Source of the DNA: JBKQVT01 sp052139835
GTDB lineage: Bacteria; Planctomycetota; Planctomycetia; Pirellulales; Thermoguttaceae
DNA length: 59,747 bases
Assembly (NCBI GenBank): GCA_052139835.1
Contig: JBKQVT010000026.1
Location: 1 to 59,747, forward strand
Direction of reading: 5' to 3'
The position numbers were made by a program, and so were the translations under genes. Shown here piece by piece: positions 48,625 through 57,173 of this stretch (the first letter of the stretch is position 1; each line of letters starts with the position of its first letter). The notes under the pieces were generated by a model. That model was not told the origin of the DNA, made no database searches, and worked only from the letters and a program-made list of their open reading frames with translations.

Positions 48625-49110
48625 ATGAAATTGAAGGTTTACGTCGAGACCACCGTGTTGGGATACCTGACCTCGTGGCCAAGCGGCGACCTGGTCGTCG
48701 CCGGCCGCCAGAAGATCACGCGGGATTGGTGGCGCTACGCCCGGGGTGCATTCGACCTAGTTGTCTCCGAGCTTGTCCATCGCGAGGCGACTGCGGGCGA
48801 TCCGCAGGCGATTCGAGACCGGCTGGAAGCCCTCAAGGACCTCCCGGTCTTGGCGATAAACCGCCGGGCCGACGATTTCGCCCGGGCCCTGGTCGTGGGA
48901 GGAGCCGTTCCCCCGACAGAGCCGGAGGACGCCCTTCACATTGCCTTGGCGGTCGTGAACGGGATAGAATATATGGTGACCTGGAACTTCAAGCACATCG
49001 CTAACGCCGCAATGAGGTCGAAAATCGACGGCGTCTGTATCGCGGAGGGGTACGACCCTTGCACGATCTGCACGCCGGAGGAACTCTTGGAGCCGGAAGA
49101 CGATGTTTGA
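48625..49110 (+). CDS. PIN-domain protein, probable toxin
   Basis: A 161-residue PIN-fold protein. The first strand reads MKLKVYVETTVLGYLTS, with Glu8 where most PIN toxins have Asp. Further acids are in VVSELVHREAT, EPEDALHIALAVVNG and the strand YMVTWNFKHI. This subtype occurs with a small downstream protein, as here. The downstream start overlaps this stop by 8 nt. Start at ATG 48625. Confidence 0.82.
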   Translation: MKLKVYVETTVLGYLTSWPSGDLVVAGRQKITRDWWRYARGAFDLVVSELVHREATAGDPQAIRDRLEALKDLPVLAINRRADDFARALVVGGAVPPTEPEDALHIALAVVNGIEYMVTWNFKHIANAAMRSKIDGVCIAEGYDPCTICTPEELLEPEDDV

Positions 49111-49309
49111 CGATCCGATTGTTGAGGACATCCGACGCCAGCGACACTGCCATGCGGCGCAGTTCAATAATGATCTGGCGGCCATTGTGGACGATATCCG
49201 CCGGTTGGAAAGCGAGAGTGGCCGGCGGTATATCAACTTCCCGCCTCGGCTGGTCGAAACACAGTCGGCGCGGAAGGGAAAGCAGCCCGGTAGCTCAGCG
49301 ACAACGTGA
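49103..49309 (+). CDS. Small partner of the PIN protein
   Basis: A 68-residue protein (MFDDPIVEDIRRQRHCHAAQ, LAAIVDDIRRLESESGRRYI, NFPPR). Similar proteins follow PIN genes of this subtype in many genomes and probably act as the antitoxin; the order toxin first is reversed from the usual. The 20 C-terminal residues after NFPPR look non-conserved. Confidence 0.72.
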   Translation: MFDDPIVEDIRRQRHCHAAQFNNDLAAIVDDIRRLESESGRRYINFPPRLVETQSARKGKQPGSSATT

Positions 49310-49379
49310 GCGCGTTTGCCTCGAGAGGCCGCAACCGGCCCCTGGGGCGGTGACCGGAAACCAGCCGCCCACACATTCT

Positions 49380-49500
49380 CGCGCAAAGGCGCAACGTGCG
49401 GAAGAGAAGAGGGAAGGTTGGATTGCTTCATGGGCGTCACTGCACCCATCAACTCCGCTTCCTTTGCGTCTTGGCGCCCTTGCGCCTTTGCGTGAAATCT
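49380..49500. repeat. 8-mer repeat hairpin
   Basis: GCGCAAAGGCGCAA on the left and CTTTGCGT, CTTGGCGC, CCTTGCGC, CTTTGCGT units on the right. Unit length is 8 rather than 7. It fills the gap between the PIN partner and the Nif3-like gene. Confidence 0.75.
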
Positions 49501-49508
49501 TCCGCCGC

Positions 49509-50291
49509 TCAGGTCCACACAAGCGGGTCGCGCTCCTCGCGGCTGGCCCAAGTCTCCACGTCGGGAAATTGCTTTGAGAGCGCCTCGGCCAGCCGCTCGA
49601 CGGCGAAACGCTCGCTGGCGAAATGGCCGGGCAAGAGGAGGCTGATGCCCGTCGCCTCGGCCTCCAGACAGGTGTGAAACCGTGTCTCGCCCAGGACCAT
49701 CGCGTCGCAGCCGGCCGCGACGGCGGCGGGGAGCAACTCGCCGGCCGCCCCACAGGCCACGGCCACGGTGCGGACCGCGCGGCCGGGATCGCCCACCATT
49801 TGCAGGTGCTCGATCTTCAAGAACTCCTTCACCCGGCCGGCCAATTGCCCCAGCGGGATCGCTTCTTCCAGCCAGCCCCAGCGGCCGGCGCCCTGGCCCT
49901 CGGCCGCGGGCGTCAAGGGCACGACGCCCCGCAGCCCCAGGCCGGCGGCCAGCCGCTGATTGATCCCCTCGGCGGCCGAGTCGAAGGCGGTGTGCGGGCT
50001 GTAGACGGCCACGCGGGCGGCAATCAACTCCAACAGCAGCCGCCCGGCGGTGGTCTCGGCCGTCAGGCGCTTCAAGGCGGCGAAAGGCAACGGGTGATGG
50101 GCGACGATCAGGTCGGCCCGCTCGCGGACGGCCTCGGCGGCCGTGGCCGGGGTGATCGTCAGGCAGGTCATCGCGCGGGCGACGGCCGCGCGGTGGTCGC
50201 CCACCAGCAGGCCGACGTTGTCCCAGGCTTCGGCCAGGCGGCTGGGGGCCAGTTGCTCCAAGAACGCGGCAATGGTTTGAATGGTCGGCAT
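49509..50291 (-). CDS. Nif3-like dinuclear metal-centre protein
   Basis: A 260-residue protein of the Nif3/YbgI (GTP cyclohydrolase 1 type 2 homologue) family. Metal ligands are in IVAHHPLPF (about 63-71), VYSPHTAFD and the C-terminal LLLPGHFASERFAVE. Family members are hexameric with two metals; the biochemical role is not settled. It lies 13 bp after the GT-C-type gene on the same strand, so the three reverse genes 54702 to 49509 may be co-transcribed. Confidence 0.9.
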   Translation of the reverse strand: MPTIQTIAAFLEQLAPSRLAEAWDNVGLLVGDHRAAVARAMTCLTITPATAAEAVRERADLIVAHHPLPFAALKRLTAETTAGRLLLELIAARVAVYSPHTAFDSAAEGINQRLAAGLGLRGVVPLTPAAEGQGAGRWGWLEEAIPLGQLAGRVKEFLKIEHLQMVGDPGRAVRTVAVACGAAGELLPAAVAAGCDAMVLGETRFHTCLEAEATGISLLLPGHFASERFAVERLAEALSKQFPDVETWASREERDPLVWT

Positions 50292-50304
50292 GGCGGCCCC
50301 TTCG

Positions 50305-52059
50305 TCATTTCGTTCGCCTGAAAATCATTACGTGGTTTGCGGATCGCGGTTGAGCGTGTGCCGCCTCGTCGTCCCATCGGTAGTCGGTTCGCTCTCGCGC
50401 GGGCACGTCCACCAAGCCCACGGGACGGTAATGATCCCGCAAATAGCTGTCCGCCCACGCGAAGAGGAAATGACTACAGCCCGGATCGGGCAACCACGAC
50501 ACATCCATCTGGACGAAGACCACGAACTCCGGCTTCGCAGCCTCGATTTCTTGGCACATCTCCTCCTGCAGCGTCAGTGCGAACGGCTGCCGCTCCACGA
50601 GCGGGTAGGCGTAAATGTGCCTTGTAGCGGCGAGTCTCCTTGCGTAAAAATACAGTTGCGGCTCCGACCCCAGGACCGCGATCTTTTGGTCCGGCGCGGA
50701 GTGGCGGCTCAAGTAATCGGCGATCACCAGCGATTCCGAGAACGGATTGCCCGCGTACACGTCTTGACAAGCTTGCGTCGGCGTCCACACGAAAAAGAAT
50801 TCCAGCTGCTGCCAAATAATGAACGTTGCAGCCGCCAGAAGCAGCACGATCGCGGGCCACAGCAGGGATCCCGGCGCCGTGCCGCGAGATGCCGCCCGCC
50901 TGCAGGCTGCATAACAGAGCAATCGCGCGCAACCCACGCCACTCAAGATGGCCACGGCCGGAAGCAATACGATGAAATAGTGCTCGCGAAAGAAGAAGCC
51001 TGGGCAGACGCACAAGAAAGAGAAGGCAAAGTAAGCAAAGACGAACCAACGGGCCTTTCCGGCGTCCCTGGCCCAGCCGATGACAAGAGCCCCCAGTAAC
51101 GCGGCGATCCACAGCGGCCAGTTCGGGTCCAAGACGCCCTTAAAAGTCCCCCAAAAAAACCGCGCGCCTTCCTGAACGGAAACCTCCCCCACATGGCTCC
51201 GAGAATAGACGACGGTCCAGAACCAAAACCGCTGAAACACCCCCGCGCGCCACAGCCAGAGACAAGTCGCGGCGTAGGGCAGGATCACGCCGAGTGCGAA
51301 AACGGCCGATCCGGCCAGTAACTTCCGCCAGGAGAATGGACGCAGGCCAGCGTAGTGGGCCAACACTATCAAGCCGCCGAAGCCCGAGAGGAAAACACCA
51401 TGCTGCTTCATGAGAAACGCTGTTCCGAAGAGGAGACCGCTGGCCAACAGCAGATGCATTTTATCCGAATTCACGGCCCGCCAAAGGCCCCAGGCTCCCG
51501 CAACACCGAAGAAGGCCACGAAATGCGTCGCATGTGCGGCCGTGCCCAAGACCGAAGGGCTGACGGCCAGCAGCGAGTAAGACGCGGCGGCAATGCCACC
51601 GGCCAGAGAACCGAACAGTTCCTTGGCGAAAAAGAAAACCAATATCATGGTAGCCAGGTTCACTGCCAACAAGCCCAAGTGGATGCCGGCCGCGGTCTCT
51701 CCGAAGATCGCCATGAGGGCGGCGTAAGCCACATAGATTCCCGGCAGTTTCTCATGGCAAGCCAATTGGTAAGGGGGGACACCCTGCAGCAGCAACTGAC
51801 CCATATAGGCCATGCCGCCTTCATCGCGCTCCAGGGGGAACTCACGTAGCCGCCACCGCACGAAGACGGAGAAGGACACCGCCGCGGCGAGAAGGATCAG
51901 CGCGACCCAGCCAACCACGCGAGAGGGCGATCCTGTCGGTGTCATGGGAAGCCCCAAGTTGTCCAAGGGTGCCTCTGTCGGCGATTTTCCGTTGGCGTTC
52001 TCAAACCAAGGCGGTATTTGAGCAGCGTGTCCCTCGGGATGGGCGTTGCCACGGTCCAC
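50305..52059 (-). CDS. GT-C-type membrane glycosyltransferase (ArnT/PMT-like)
   Basis: A 584-residue protein with about 11-12 membrane helices. After TM1 the motif LREFPLERDEGGMAYMGQ has the acidic residues of the GT-C catalytic loop. The soluble C-terminal part (about 440-584) is of the type seen in dolichyl-phosphate-mannose-like transferases. It should use a lipid-linked sugar at the outer face. The start is uncertain: GTG 52059, 18 bp after the YfhO gene, or ATG 51945; I give the longer form because of the tight spacing. Confidence 0.8.
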   Translation of the reverse strand: MDRGNAHPEGHAAQIPPWFENANGKSPTEAPLDNLGLPMTPTGSPSRVVGWVALILLAAAVSFSVFVRWRLREFPLERDEGGMAYMGQLLLQGVPPYQLACHEKLPGIYVAYAALMAIFGETAAGIHLGLLAVNLATMILVFFFAKELFGSLAGGIAAASYSLLAVSPSVLGTAAHATHFVAFFGVAGAWGLWRAVNSDKMHLLLASGLLFGTAFLMKQHGVFLSGFGGLIVLAHYAGLRPFSWRKLLAGSAVFALGVILPYAATCLWLWRAGVFQRFWFWTVVYSRSHVGEVSVQEGARFFWGTFKGVLDPNWPLWIAALLGALVIGWARDAGKARWFVFAYFAFSFLCVCPGFFFREHYFIVLLPAVAILSGVGCARLLCYAACRRAASRGTAPGSLLWPAIVLLLAAATFIIWQQLEFFFVWTPTQACQDVYAGNPFSESLVIADYLSRHSAPDQKIAVLGSEPQLYFYARRLAATRHIYAYPLVERQPFALTLQEEMCQEIEAAKPEFVVFVQMDVSWLPDPGCSHFLFAWADSYLRDHYRPVGLVDVPARERTDYRWDDEAAHAQPRSANHVMIFRRTK

Positions 52060-52077
52060 AATCCTGGGGCACGAACA

Positions 52078-54702
52078 CTATGTCCTCTGGCCGCGGTGAT
52101 GCCTCTTGGCTGTTTGCGGCGGCTTTTCTGCGGCCGGCGCCGGCTCGGGCGGCGGCGCGACAGTCTCCGAGCGGCCGAACCAAAAGCCGACGCCCAGCCA
52201 GCCGAGGGTGGCCAGCACGGCCGCCGCGGCCAGCCGCACTCCCCAGGCGAAGCTGGCCGGCTCGTAGCGAAATTCCAGCGTCGCCTTGCCGGCCGGCACG
52301 ACGACACCGCGAAGGGCATGATTGGTCCGCAAAATCGGCACCTGGCGGCCGTCCAAATAAGCGTTCCAGCCCTTATCCCAAAGATCGGCCAGCACGACCA
52401 GGCCCCGCGTTTTCATGTTTAGGGACACTTTGACGCGGGTGGGGATTTCGTCGACGATTTTGGCCGTACCTTCGCATGGGTTGGGCAGGTCCAGCGGCGT
52501 TTCGACGTAGGCCACGCGGCCCGGATCGAAGCCCCTGTTGGCCATTTTCTTCAATCGCTCTTCGTCATCCGCGACCGTTTCGACCCGCCAGGGGACGTAG
52601 ACGCGGGGAAGGGCGTTGGCACTGGTCATGACCCAATAATCCGGGCCGGAGAAGGCCGGCTGCAAGCCGGCCAGGCCCGCTCTGGGGAGATACATCCGCA
52701 AAAACTCCGCCGGCGTCCCGCGGAAGATGACATAACGCACGTTGAGCATGTCGAGGATGGGGTGCAGGCGCAGTTGGCCGGAATTGCTGACCGCGAGTTG
52801 CGGGCTGAGCCACTGCGTCCTGCTATAAGGGAATTGCCGCGAATTGGTAGTAGCGGTAAGCAGCAGCAGATCCACCAGGCGGGCCGGATCGACCGCGTCA
52901 TAACCGCGGATGTCGTGCAGCTTCTGCGTCTCCGCCAGCACGGCAGGCAGGCAACTCCAGCCGATGACTCGGCCGGGCGGGTCCGCCTTTGCCAACTCAT
53001 CGAGAACAGGAAGATGGGGATAGTAGAGTGCCGGATCGCACTGCGCGGCGCGGCCGTAGCCGAACCAGAGCAGATCGGCGACCAGCGCCGCGCCCAGCAG
53101 CGGCACGAACCACCGCGGAATCCTGGCAGCCAGCCGCAACACCAGCCAACCGCCCAGTGCCAAAATACACAGCCCGGCGGCAACCAGATAGTCGCGGCAG
53201 AATCGCCATTGCGCGTCGGGCACTTGGGCAAGATCGCCGATCTCGAAAACCTGCTGGTTGTGGTGAAACCGGTATTCGATGTTCGTGGCCAGGGGCTCGG
53301 GCAGCACGGCGGCGCGGTACAGGCACCAGCCCGCCAGACCGGCCACCAGCAGTGCCGGCCCCCAGAACCACCAGCGCCGCTGCAAGCCGCCCTTGATGAG
53401 CAGGTCCAAGCCCACGGCCGCCATCGCCATCACGGCAAACGAGGCGACGAAGGTGAAGCGGTTGTACGACAGCATGTTCAGCCCCCGCACCCGCAGCAGG
53501 GACACCAGGACCGGAATATCCAGCACCCAGGCCAGCGAGATCACCCCCAGCACGATCCAGAGGATGTTGATGGCCCGGTGCCGGCGGCTGCACCAGGCCA
53601 GGGGGGCGAGCAGGAGGGTGGCCAGCAGGCCGGCGTAGGCGGCCGCCGAGCTCTCCAATTGATTGCCCTCCAGGTCCACGACGTATTTTTTGCCGTCCAA
53701 TCGGCGTTCTCCGGTCGGCGGAATCCACGCATTGCCCGCCTGCGTCGAGCCGTACATATCGGGCAGGACGGTTTGCGGCAAGGCAGCCAAGCCGACCGGC
53801 GGCCGTTCTTCTTCCCCCTGGCCGCGGCGGATGATGCGGTCGCCGGTGCGGCTGTACTCGACCACGGGGAACAATTCGGGGGTGGCCAGCAGGATGCCGA
53901 GCGCCCACGCGGCCGCCACCGCCGCCGCCGATTGGATGGCACGCGCGCTGAGCCACCGCCGCCAGTAGAGGTGGATAAAGCGGCCCACGGCATAAATCCC
54001 CGAGGCCAGCAGGACCTGGGCGGCCAGGTCCGGCTGCCCGCCGATCGTGTTCAGACCGGTCAGCAGGACCAGCAGCGGACCCCAGCGCAGCGGCGACCGC
54101 GAGAGCGTCATTTCCACCGCCAGCAGGATCCAGGGGAGCCAGACGATCGAGAACGAGGCGAAATATGCCTGCCAGAAGATGAAGAAACCGGTCAGCGGAT
54201 AGCACCACGCGGCCAGGGCGGCAGGCCAAAAGCCGACCTGCAAGACACGGCGGCAGAAGAAGTAGGCGCCCAGTCCGGCAACCACGGCGGCCAAGGCTTG
54301 CCGCCAGGCCAGCGTCACCGGCGAGTCGAAGAGGTAGTGGAGGGCGAAGAAGGGGGAGAACCTCGGCCAGCGGTAGGGCACGCCCGCGTATTGGTACGGG
54401 TCCCACTGCGGCAGCCGGCCGCTACGGACTTCCCGCACGGCGAACTGCACCGCCGGGTCCGCCTGGAAAACAGGATCGGTGAATACCCGGTTCTTGAGGG
54501 CGATCTTGGCGGTCTCGGGGGTCGTAGGCAGGTAGGCGTTCGGCTGCGCCAGGATGTCCAGCGGCAGAAAGACTTTCCAGCCGCACAACGATTCCCCGTA
54601 CAGCACCGCCTGGCCTAGGAGGATGCCGACGATCAGCAGCGATTGACGCCCTAGTGGTGTGCGGAGGCGAAGCCACGCCTCCTGAATGCGCGACGGGGCC
54701 AT
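52078..54702 (-). CDS. YfhO-family polytopic membrane protein
   Basis: An 874-residue protein with about 13-14 membrane helices and an extracytoplasmic domain (about 660-840), closing with one helix and a Pro-rich cytoplasmic tail. The segment AVREVRSGRLPQWDPYQYAG near residues 90-110, AYFASFSIVWLPW and RFTFVASFAVMAMAA match the YfhO pattern. It parallels the protein at 14819 and should likewise transfer sugars from a lipid carrier, but the order of genes differs: here it is followed by a GT-C enzyme. Start ATG 54702; the longer frame is not supported by a binding site. Confidence 0.8.
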   Translation of the reverse strand: MAPSRIQEAWLRLRTPLGRQSLLIVGILLGQAVLYGESLCGWKVFLPLDILAQPNAYLPTTPETAKIALKNRVFTDPVFQADPAVQFAVREVRSGRLPQWDPYQYAGVPYRWPRFSPFFALHYLFDSPVTLAWRQALAAVVAGLGAYFFCRRVLQVGFWPAALAAWCYPLTGFFIFWQAYFASFSIVWLPWILLAVEMTLSRSPLRWGPLLVLLTGLNTIGGQPDLAAQVLLASGIYAVGRFIHLYWRRWLSARAIQSAAAVAAAWALGILLATPELFPVVEYSRTGDRIIRRGQGEEERPPVGLAALPQTVLPDMYGSTQAGNAWIPPTGERRLDGKKYVVDLEGNQLESSAAAYAGLLATLLLAPLAWCSRRHRAINILWIVLGVISLAWVLDIPVLVSLLRVRGLNMLSYNRFTFVASFAVMAMAAVGLDLLIKGGLQRRWWFWGPALLVAGLAGWCLYRAAVLPEPLATNIEYRFHHNQQVFEIGDLAQVPDAQWRFCRDYLVAAGLCILALGGWLVLRLAARIPRWFVPLLGAALVADLLWFGYGRAAQCDPALYYPHLPVLDELAKADPPGRVIGWSCLPAVLAETQKLHDIRGYDAVDPARLVDLLLLTATTNSRQFPYSRTQWLSPQLAVSNSGQLRLHPILDMLNVRYVIFRGTPAEFLRMYLPRAGLAGLQPAFSGPDYWVMTSANALPRVYVPWRVETVADDEERLKKMANRGFDPGRVAYVETPLDLPNPCEGTAKIVDEIPTRVKVSLNMKTRGLVVLADLWDKGWNAYLDGRQVPILRTNHALRGVVVPAGKATLEFRYEPASFAWGVRLAAAAVLATLGWLGVGFWFGRSETVAPPPEPAPAAEKPPQTAKRHHRGQRT

Positions 54703-54829
54703 GGACTTTGACTCACCTGGGAAAGCTCGCCCTGTACGGCCGCGGTGTACGCACACCGCGTCGCGGAGCGCCGAGTCTCCATTATTGTGCCGCGGGGGCT
54801 CCTGTCAAGGAGGAAGGCCACGCGGCAGG

Positions 54830-54858
54830 TTGCCGAACCCCCTGGCGTGGGCTATAAT
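54830..54858 (+). promoter_or_regulatory. Sigma70-type promoter of the heptose cluster
   Basis: TTGCCG (54830-54835), 17 bp, TATAAT (54853-54858), 28 bp before the ATG at 54887; the four following genes are close together and can share it. Confidence 0.8.
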
Positions 54859-54886
54859 TGACAAATATTTCGGTGGGGCTAAGCAG

Positions 54887-56212
54887 ATGAGGATTGGCAT
54901 TCTCGGTGGCGGGCTGGCCGGCGTGTCGCTGGCGTGCTTCTTGCAGGAGTGCGAGAAAATCGAGGCCATCGAGGTGCTGGAGAAAGAGGCCGCTCTGGGC
55001 GGCCTGTGCCGCTCCTACCCCTTCGGCGGCCTGCACTACGACGTCGGTCCCCACATCATGTTCTCCAAGAACGCCGAGGTCCTCGGCCTCATGGCCAGGC
55101 TGCTGGGCGAGAACATCCATCAACTGCGGCGCTCCAATCGCATCTTTCACGACGGGCGGTTCGTCAAATACCCCTTCGAGAACGAACTCTCCGCGCTGGC
55201 CCCCGCCGACCGCGACCACTGCCTGGAAACCTTCCTCGACAATCCCTACAGCCACTACCAACCGCAAACCATGCTCCAGTTCTTCCTGGCCACCTTCGGC
55301 GCCGGGATGACCGACCTCTACTTGCGGCCTTACAACGAGAAGATTTGGAAGTTCGATCCGGCCTTCCTCGACCTGCAAATGGTGCAACGGATCCCCAAAC
55401 CGCCCGCCGAAGACATCATCCGCAGCGCCAAGGGCGAAGCCAGCGAAGGCTACCTGCACCAACTCCACTTCCGCTATCCGAAGCAAGGGGGCATCCAGGC
55501 GTTTTTCGACGGCTTCCTGCGGATGCTGGGGAGCAAGGTCACGCTGCACAGCGCTGCGCCGGTCGATCGCGTGTGCCGGCGCGGCGGGAGCTGGCGCGTG
55601 CGGACGGCCGCCGGGATCGAGCACGACTTCGACCGCCTCGTTTCCACGATTCCCATTCCCGACCTGGTGGGCTGCCTGGACCCCGCGGCGCCGCCGGCCG
55701 TGGCCGACGCTGCGGGCCGGCTGAAGTTCAATTCCATCGCCATCTGCTGTCTGCAAGTGGCGCGAGACGGCCTGGGAGAAAACTTCGCCGTCATGGTGGC
55801 CGACCGCAACATCGTCTTCCACCGGGTCTCGAAGCTGAATTTCCTCCTGCCCGAGGACCGCCACGGCGGGCCCTCGGTCCTCATGGCGGAGGTGACCTAC
55901 CGCAAGCGAAGCGCGCTGGCCCGCTTGGACGACGAGGAACTGCTGGCGCGCGTGGCCGCCGACCTGGCGCGGTTGGGCTTCATCGCGTCTCCCGCCGCCG
56001 TTCAGGACCGCGAGATCCTCCGCCAGGGCTATGCCTACGTCATTTACGACCTCGATCATCGCCGCAACGTGGACGCGGTCCGCGAGCACTGTGAGAAGCA
56101 GTTGGGTCTGGTCCTTCACGGCCGCTTTGGCGAGTTCGAATACCTCAACATGGACGCCGTCGTGGAACGTTCGCTGCAGCGGTCCCAAGAGATCGCCGCG
56201 GCCGTCGCGTAG
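54887..56212 (+). CDS. FAD-dependent oxidoreductase, UDP-galactopyranose-mutase-like
   Basis: A 441-residue flavoprotein. The N-terminal Rossmann motif is RIGILGGGLAGVSLACFL (about 2-19). GGLCRSYPFGGLHYDVGPHI (about 40-60) and FKNRIFHDGRFVKYPFE-like text match the amine-oxidase/UGM superfamily, and DLYLRPYNEKIWKFDP is a UGM-like substrate region. It may isomerise or oxidise a sugar of the glycan made by this cluster. Close relatives include protoporphyrinogen-oxidase-like proteins, so the exact reaction is open. Promoter and start are clear; the next gene starts 12 bp later. Confidence 0.82.
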   Translation: MRIGILGGGLAGVSLACFLQECEKIEAIEVLEKEAALGGLCRSYPFGGLHYDVGPHIMFSKNAEVLGLMARLLGENIHQLRRSNRIFHDGRFVKYPFENELSALAPADRDHCLETFLDNPYSHYQPQTMLQFFLATFGAGMTDLYLRPYNEKIWKFDPAFLDLQMVQRIPKPPAEDIIRSAKGEASEGYLHQLHFRYPKQGGIQAFFDGFLRMLGSKVTLHSAAPVDRVCRRGGSWRVRTAAGIEHDFDRLVSTIPIPDLVGCLDPAAPPAVADAAGRLKFNSIAICCLQVARDGLGENFAVMVADRNIVFHRVSKLNFLLPEDRHGGPSVLMAEVTYRKRSALARLDDEELLARVAADLARLGFIASPAAVQDREILRQGYAYVIYDLDHRRNVDAVREHCEKQLGLVLHGRFGEFEYLNMDAVVERSLQRSQEIAAAVA

Positions 56213-56224
56213 GAGAGAACAGCC

Positions 56225-57166
56225 ATGTCCATCTTGGTCACCGGCGGAGCGGGGTTCATCGGCAGCCATCTCTGCGACGCCCTGGTGGGGCGCGGCGAAG
56301 AGGTCTGGTGCGTCGATAACCTTTACCTGGGCCGGGTGGAAAACATCGCCCACCTGCGGGATTGCCGGCGGTTTCGTTTCTGCCAGTTCGACGTGCTGGA
56401 GCGGGAGGCCTTGGACCGCCTCTTCGCCGAGGCCCGCTTCGACACGGTCTTTCACTTGGCGGCCAATTCGGACATCGCCCGCGGCAGCGAGGACCACGCC
56501 CTGGACCTGCGCCTGACCTTTTCCACGACGCTGGCGGTGCTGGAGGCCATGCAGCGGCACGGCTGCCGGCGACTGTTCTTCGCCAGCACCTCCGCGGTCT
56601 TCGGCGACACGCGGGAGGCGCTCGAGGAGACCACGGGCCCCTTGCAGCCGGTTTCCTTCTACGGCGCGGCGAAACTGGCCGCCGAGGCCTTCCTTTCCGT
56701 ATTCGCCCAGAGCTTCGCCTACCAGTGTTGGGTGCTGCGCTTTCCCAACGTGGTGGGCCCGCGGAGCACGCACGGCGCCGTGCATGACTTCATCGCCCGG
56801 CTGCGGACCGACCCGTCGTGCTTGCGCGTGCTGGGCAACGGCGCCCAGACGAAGCCCTACCTCTACGTCGAGGACCTGCTGGCGGCGATCCTCCTGGTCT
56901 ACGACAAGGCGGCCGAACCGCTGGCCGTCTATCACGTGGCCGGCCAGGGCATGACGAGCGTCCGCCAGATCGCCGAAATCGTGGTCGAGGAGATGGGCCT
57001 TGGGGCAATTCCCGTCGACTACGCGGGCGGCGCGACGGGCTGGGTCGGCGACGTCCCTTATTTCAACTACGACACCGGCAAGATCCGCCGCCTCGGCTTC
57101 CGCCACCGCTGGGATTCCACCGCGGCGGTCCGGCTGGCCGTACGGAAGATCCTGGGCAAGGAGTAG
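56225..57166 (+). CDS. NAD-dependent sugar epimerase/dehydratase (SDR)
   Basis: A 313-residue extended short-chain dehydrogenase. The NAD-binding motif is ILVTGGAGFIGSHL, the substrate/cofactor segments include FHLAANSDI, and the catalytic triad is Ser (FFASTSAVFG) with YGAAK (Tyr-x3-Lys). RFPNVVGPR and YLYVEDLLAAI follow as usual. It acts on a nucleotide sugar; GDP- or UDP-linked substrates are likely, given the neighbours. The gene is 7 bp from the next. Confidence 0.92.
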   Translation: MSILVTGGAGFIGSHLCDALVGRGEEVWCVDNLYLGRVENIAHLRDCRRFRFCQFDVLEREALDRLFAEARFDTVFHLAANSDIARGSEDHALDLRLTFSTTLAVLEAMQRHGCRRLFFASTSAVFGDTREALEETTGPLQPVSFYGAAKLAAEAFLSVFAQSFAYQCWVLRFPNVVGPRSTHGAVHDFIARLRTDPSCLRVLGNGAQTKPYLYVEDLLAAILLVYDKAAEPLAVYHVAGQGMTSVRQIAEIVVEEMGLGAIPVDYAGGATGWVGDVPYFNYDTGKIRRLGFRHRWDSTAAVRLAVRKILGKE

Positions 57167-57173
57167 GCCAACC

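Noticed and set aside
49103..49309. Reading the PIN partner as an unrelated short ORF
   Set aside because: The 8-nt overlap with the PIN gene and the recurring DPIVE.IR...FPPR pattern beside such PIN genes favour a real gene.
49285..49340. Sequence like the 5' half of a tRNA (GCCCGGTAGCTCAG with a GCTC/GAGC D stem)
   Set aside because: No anticodon arm of correct length, T arm or matching acceptor strand follows; it overlaps the end of the PIN partner gene. A tRNA-fragment attachment site is possible, but no integrase element flanks it.
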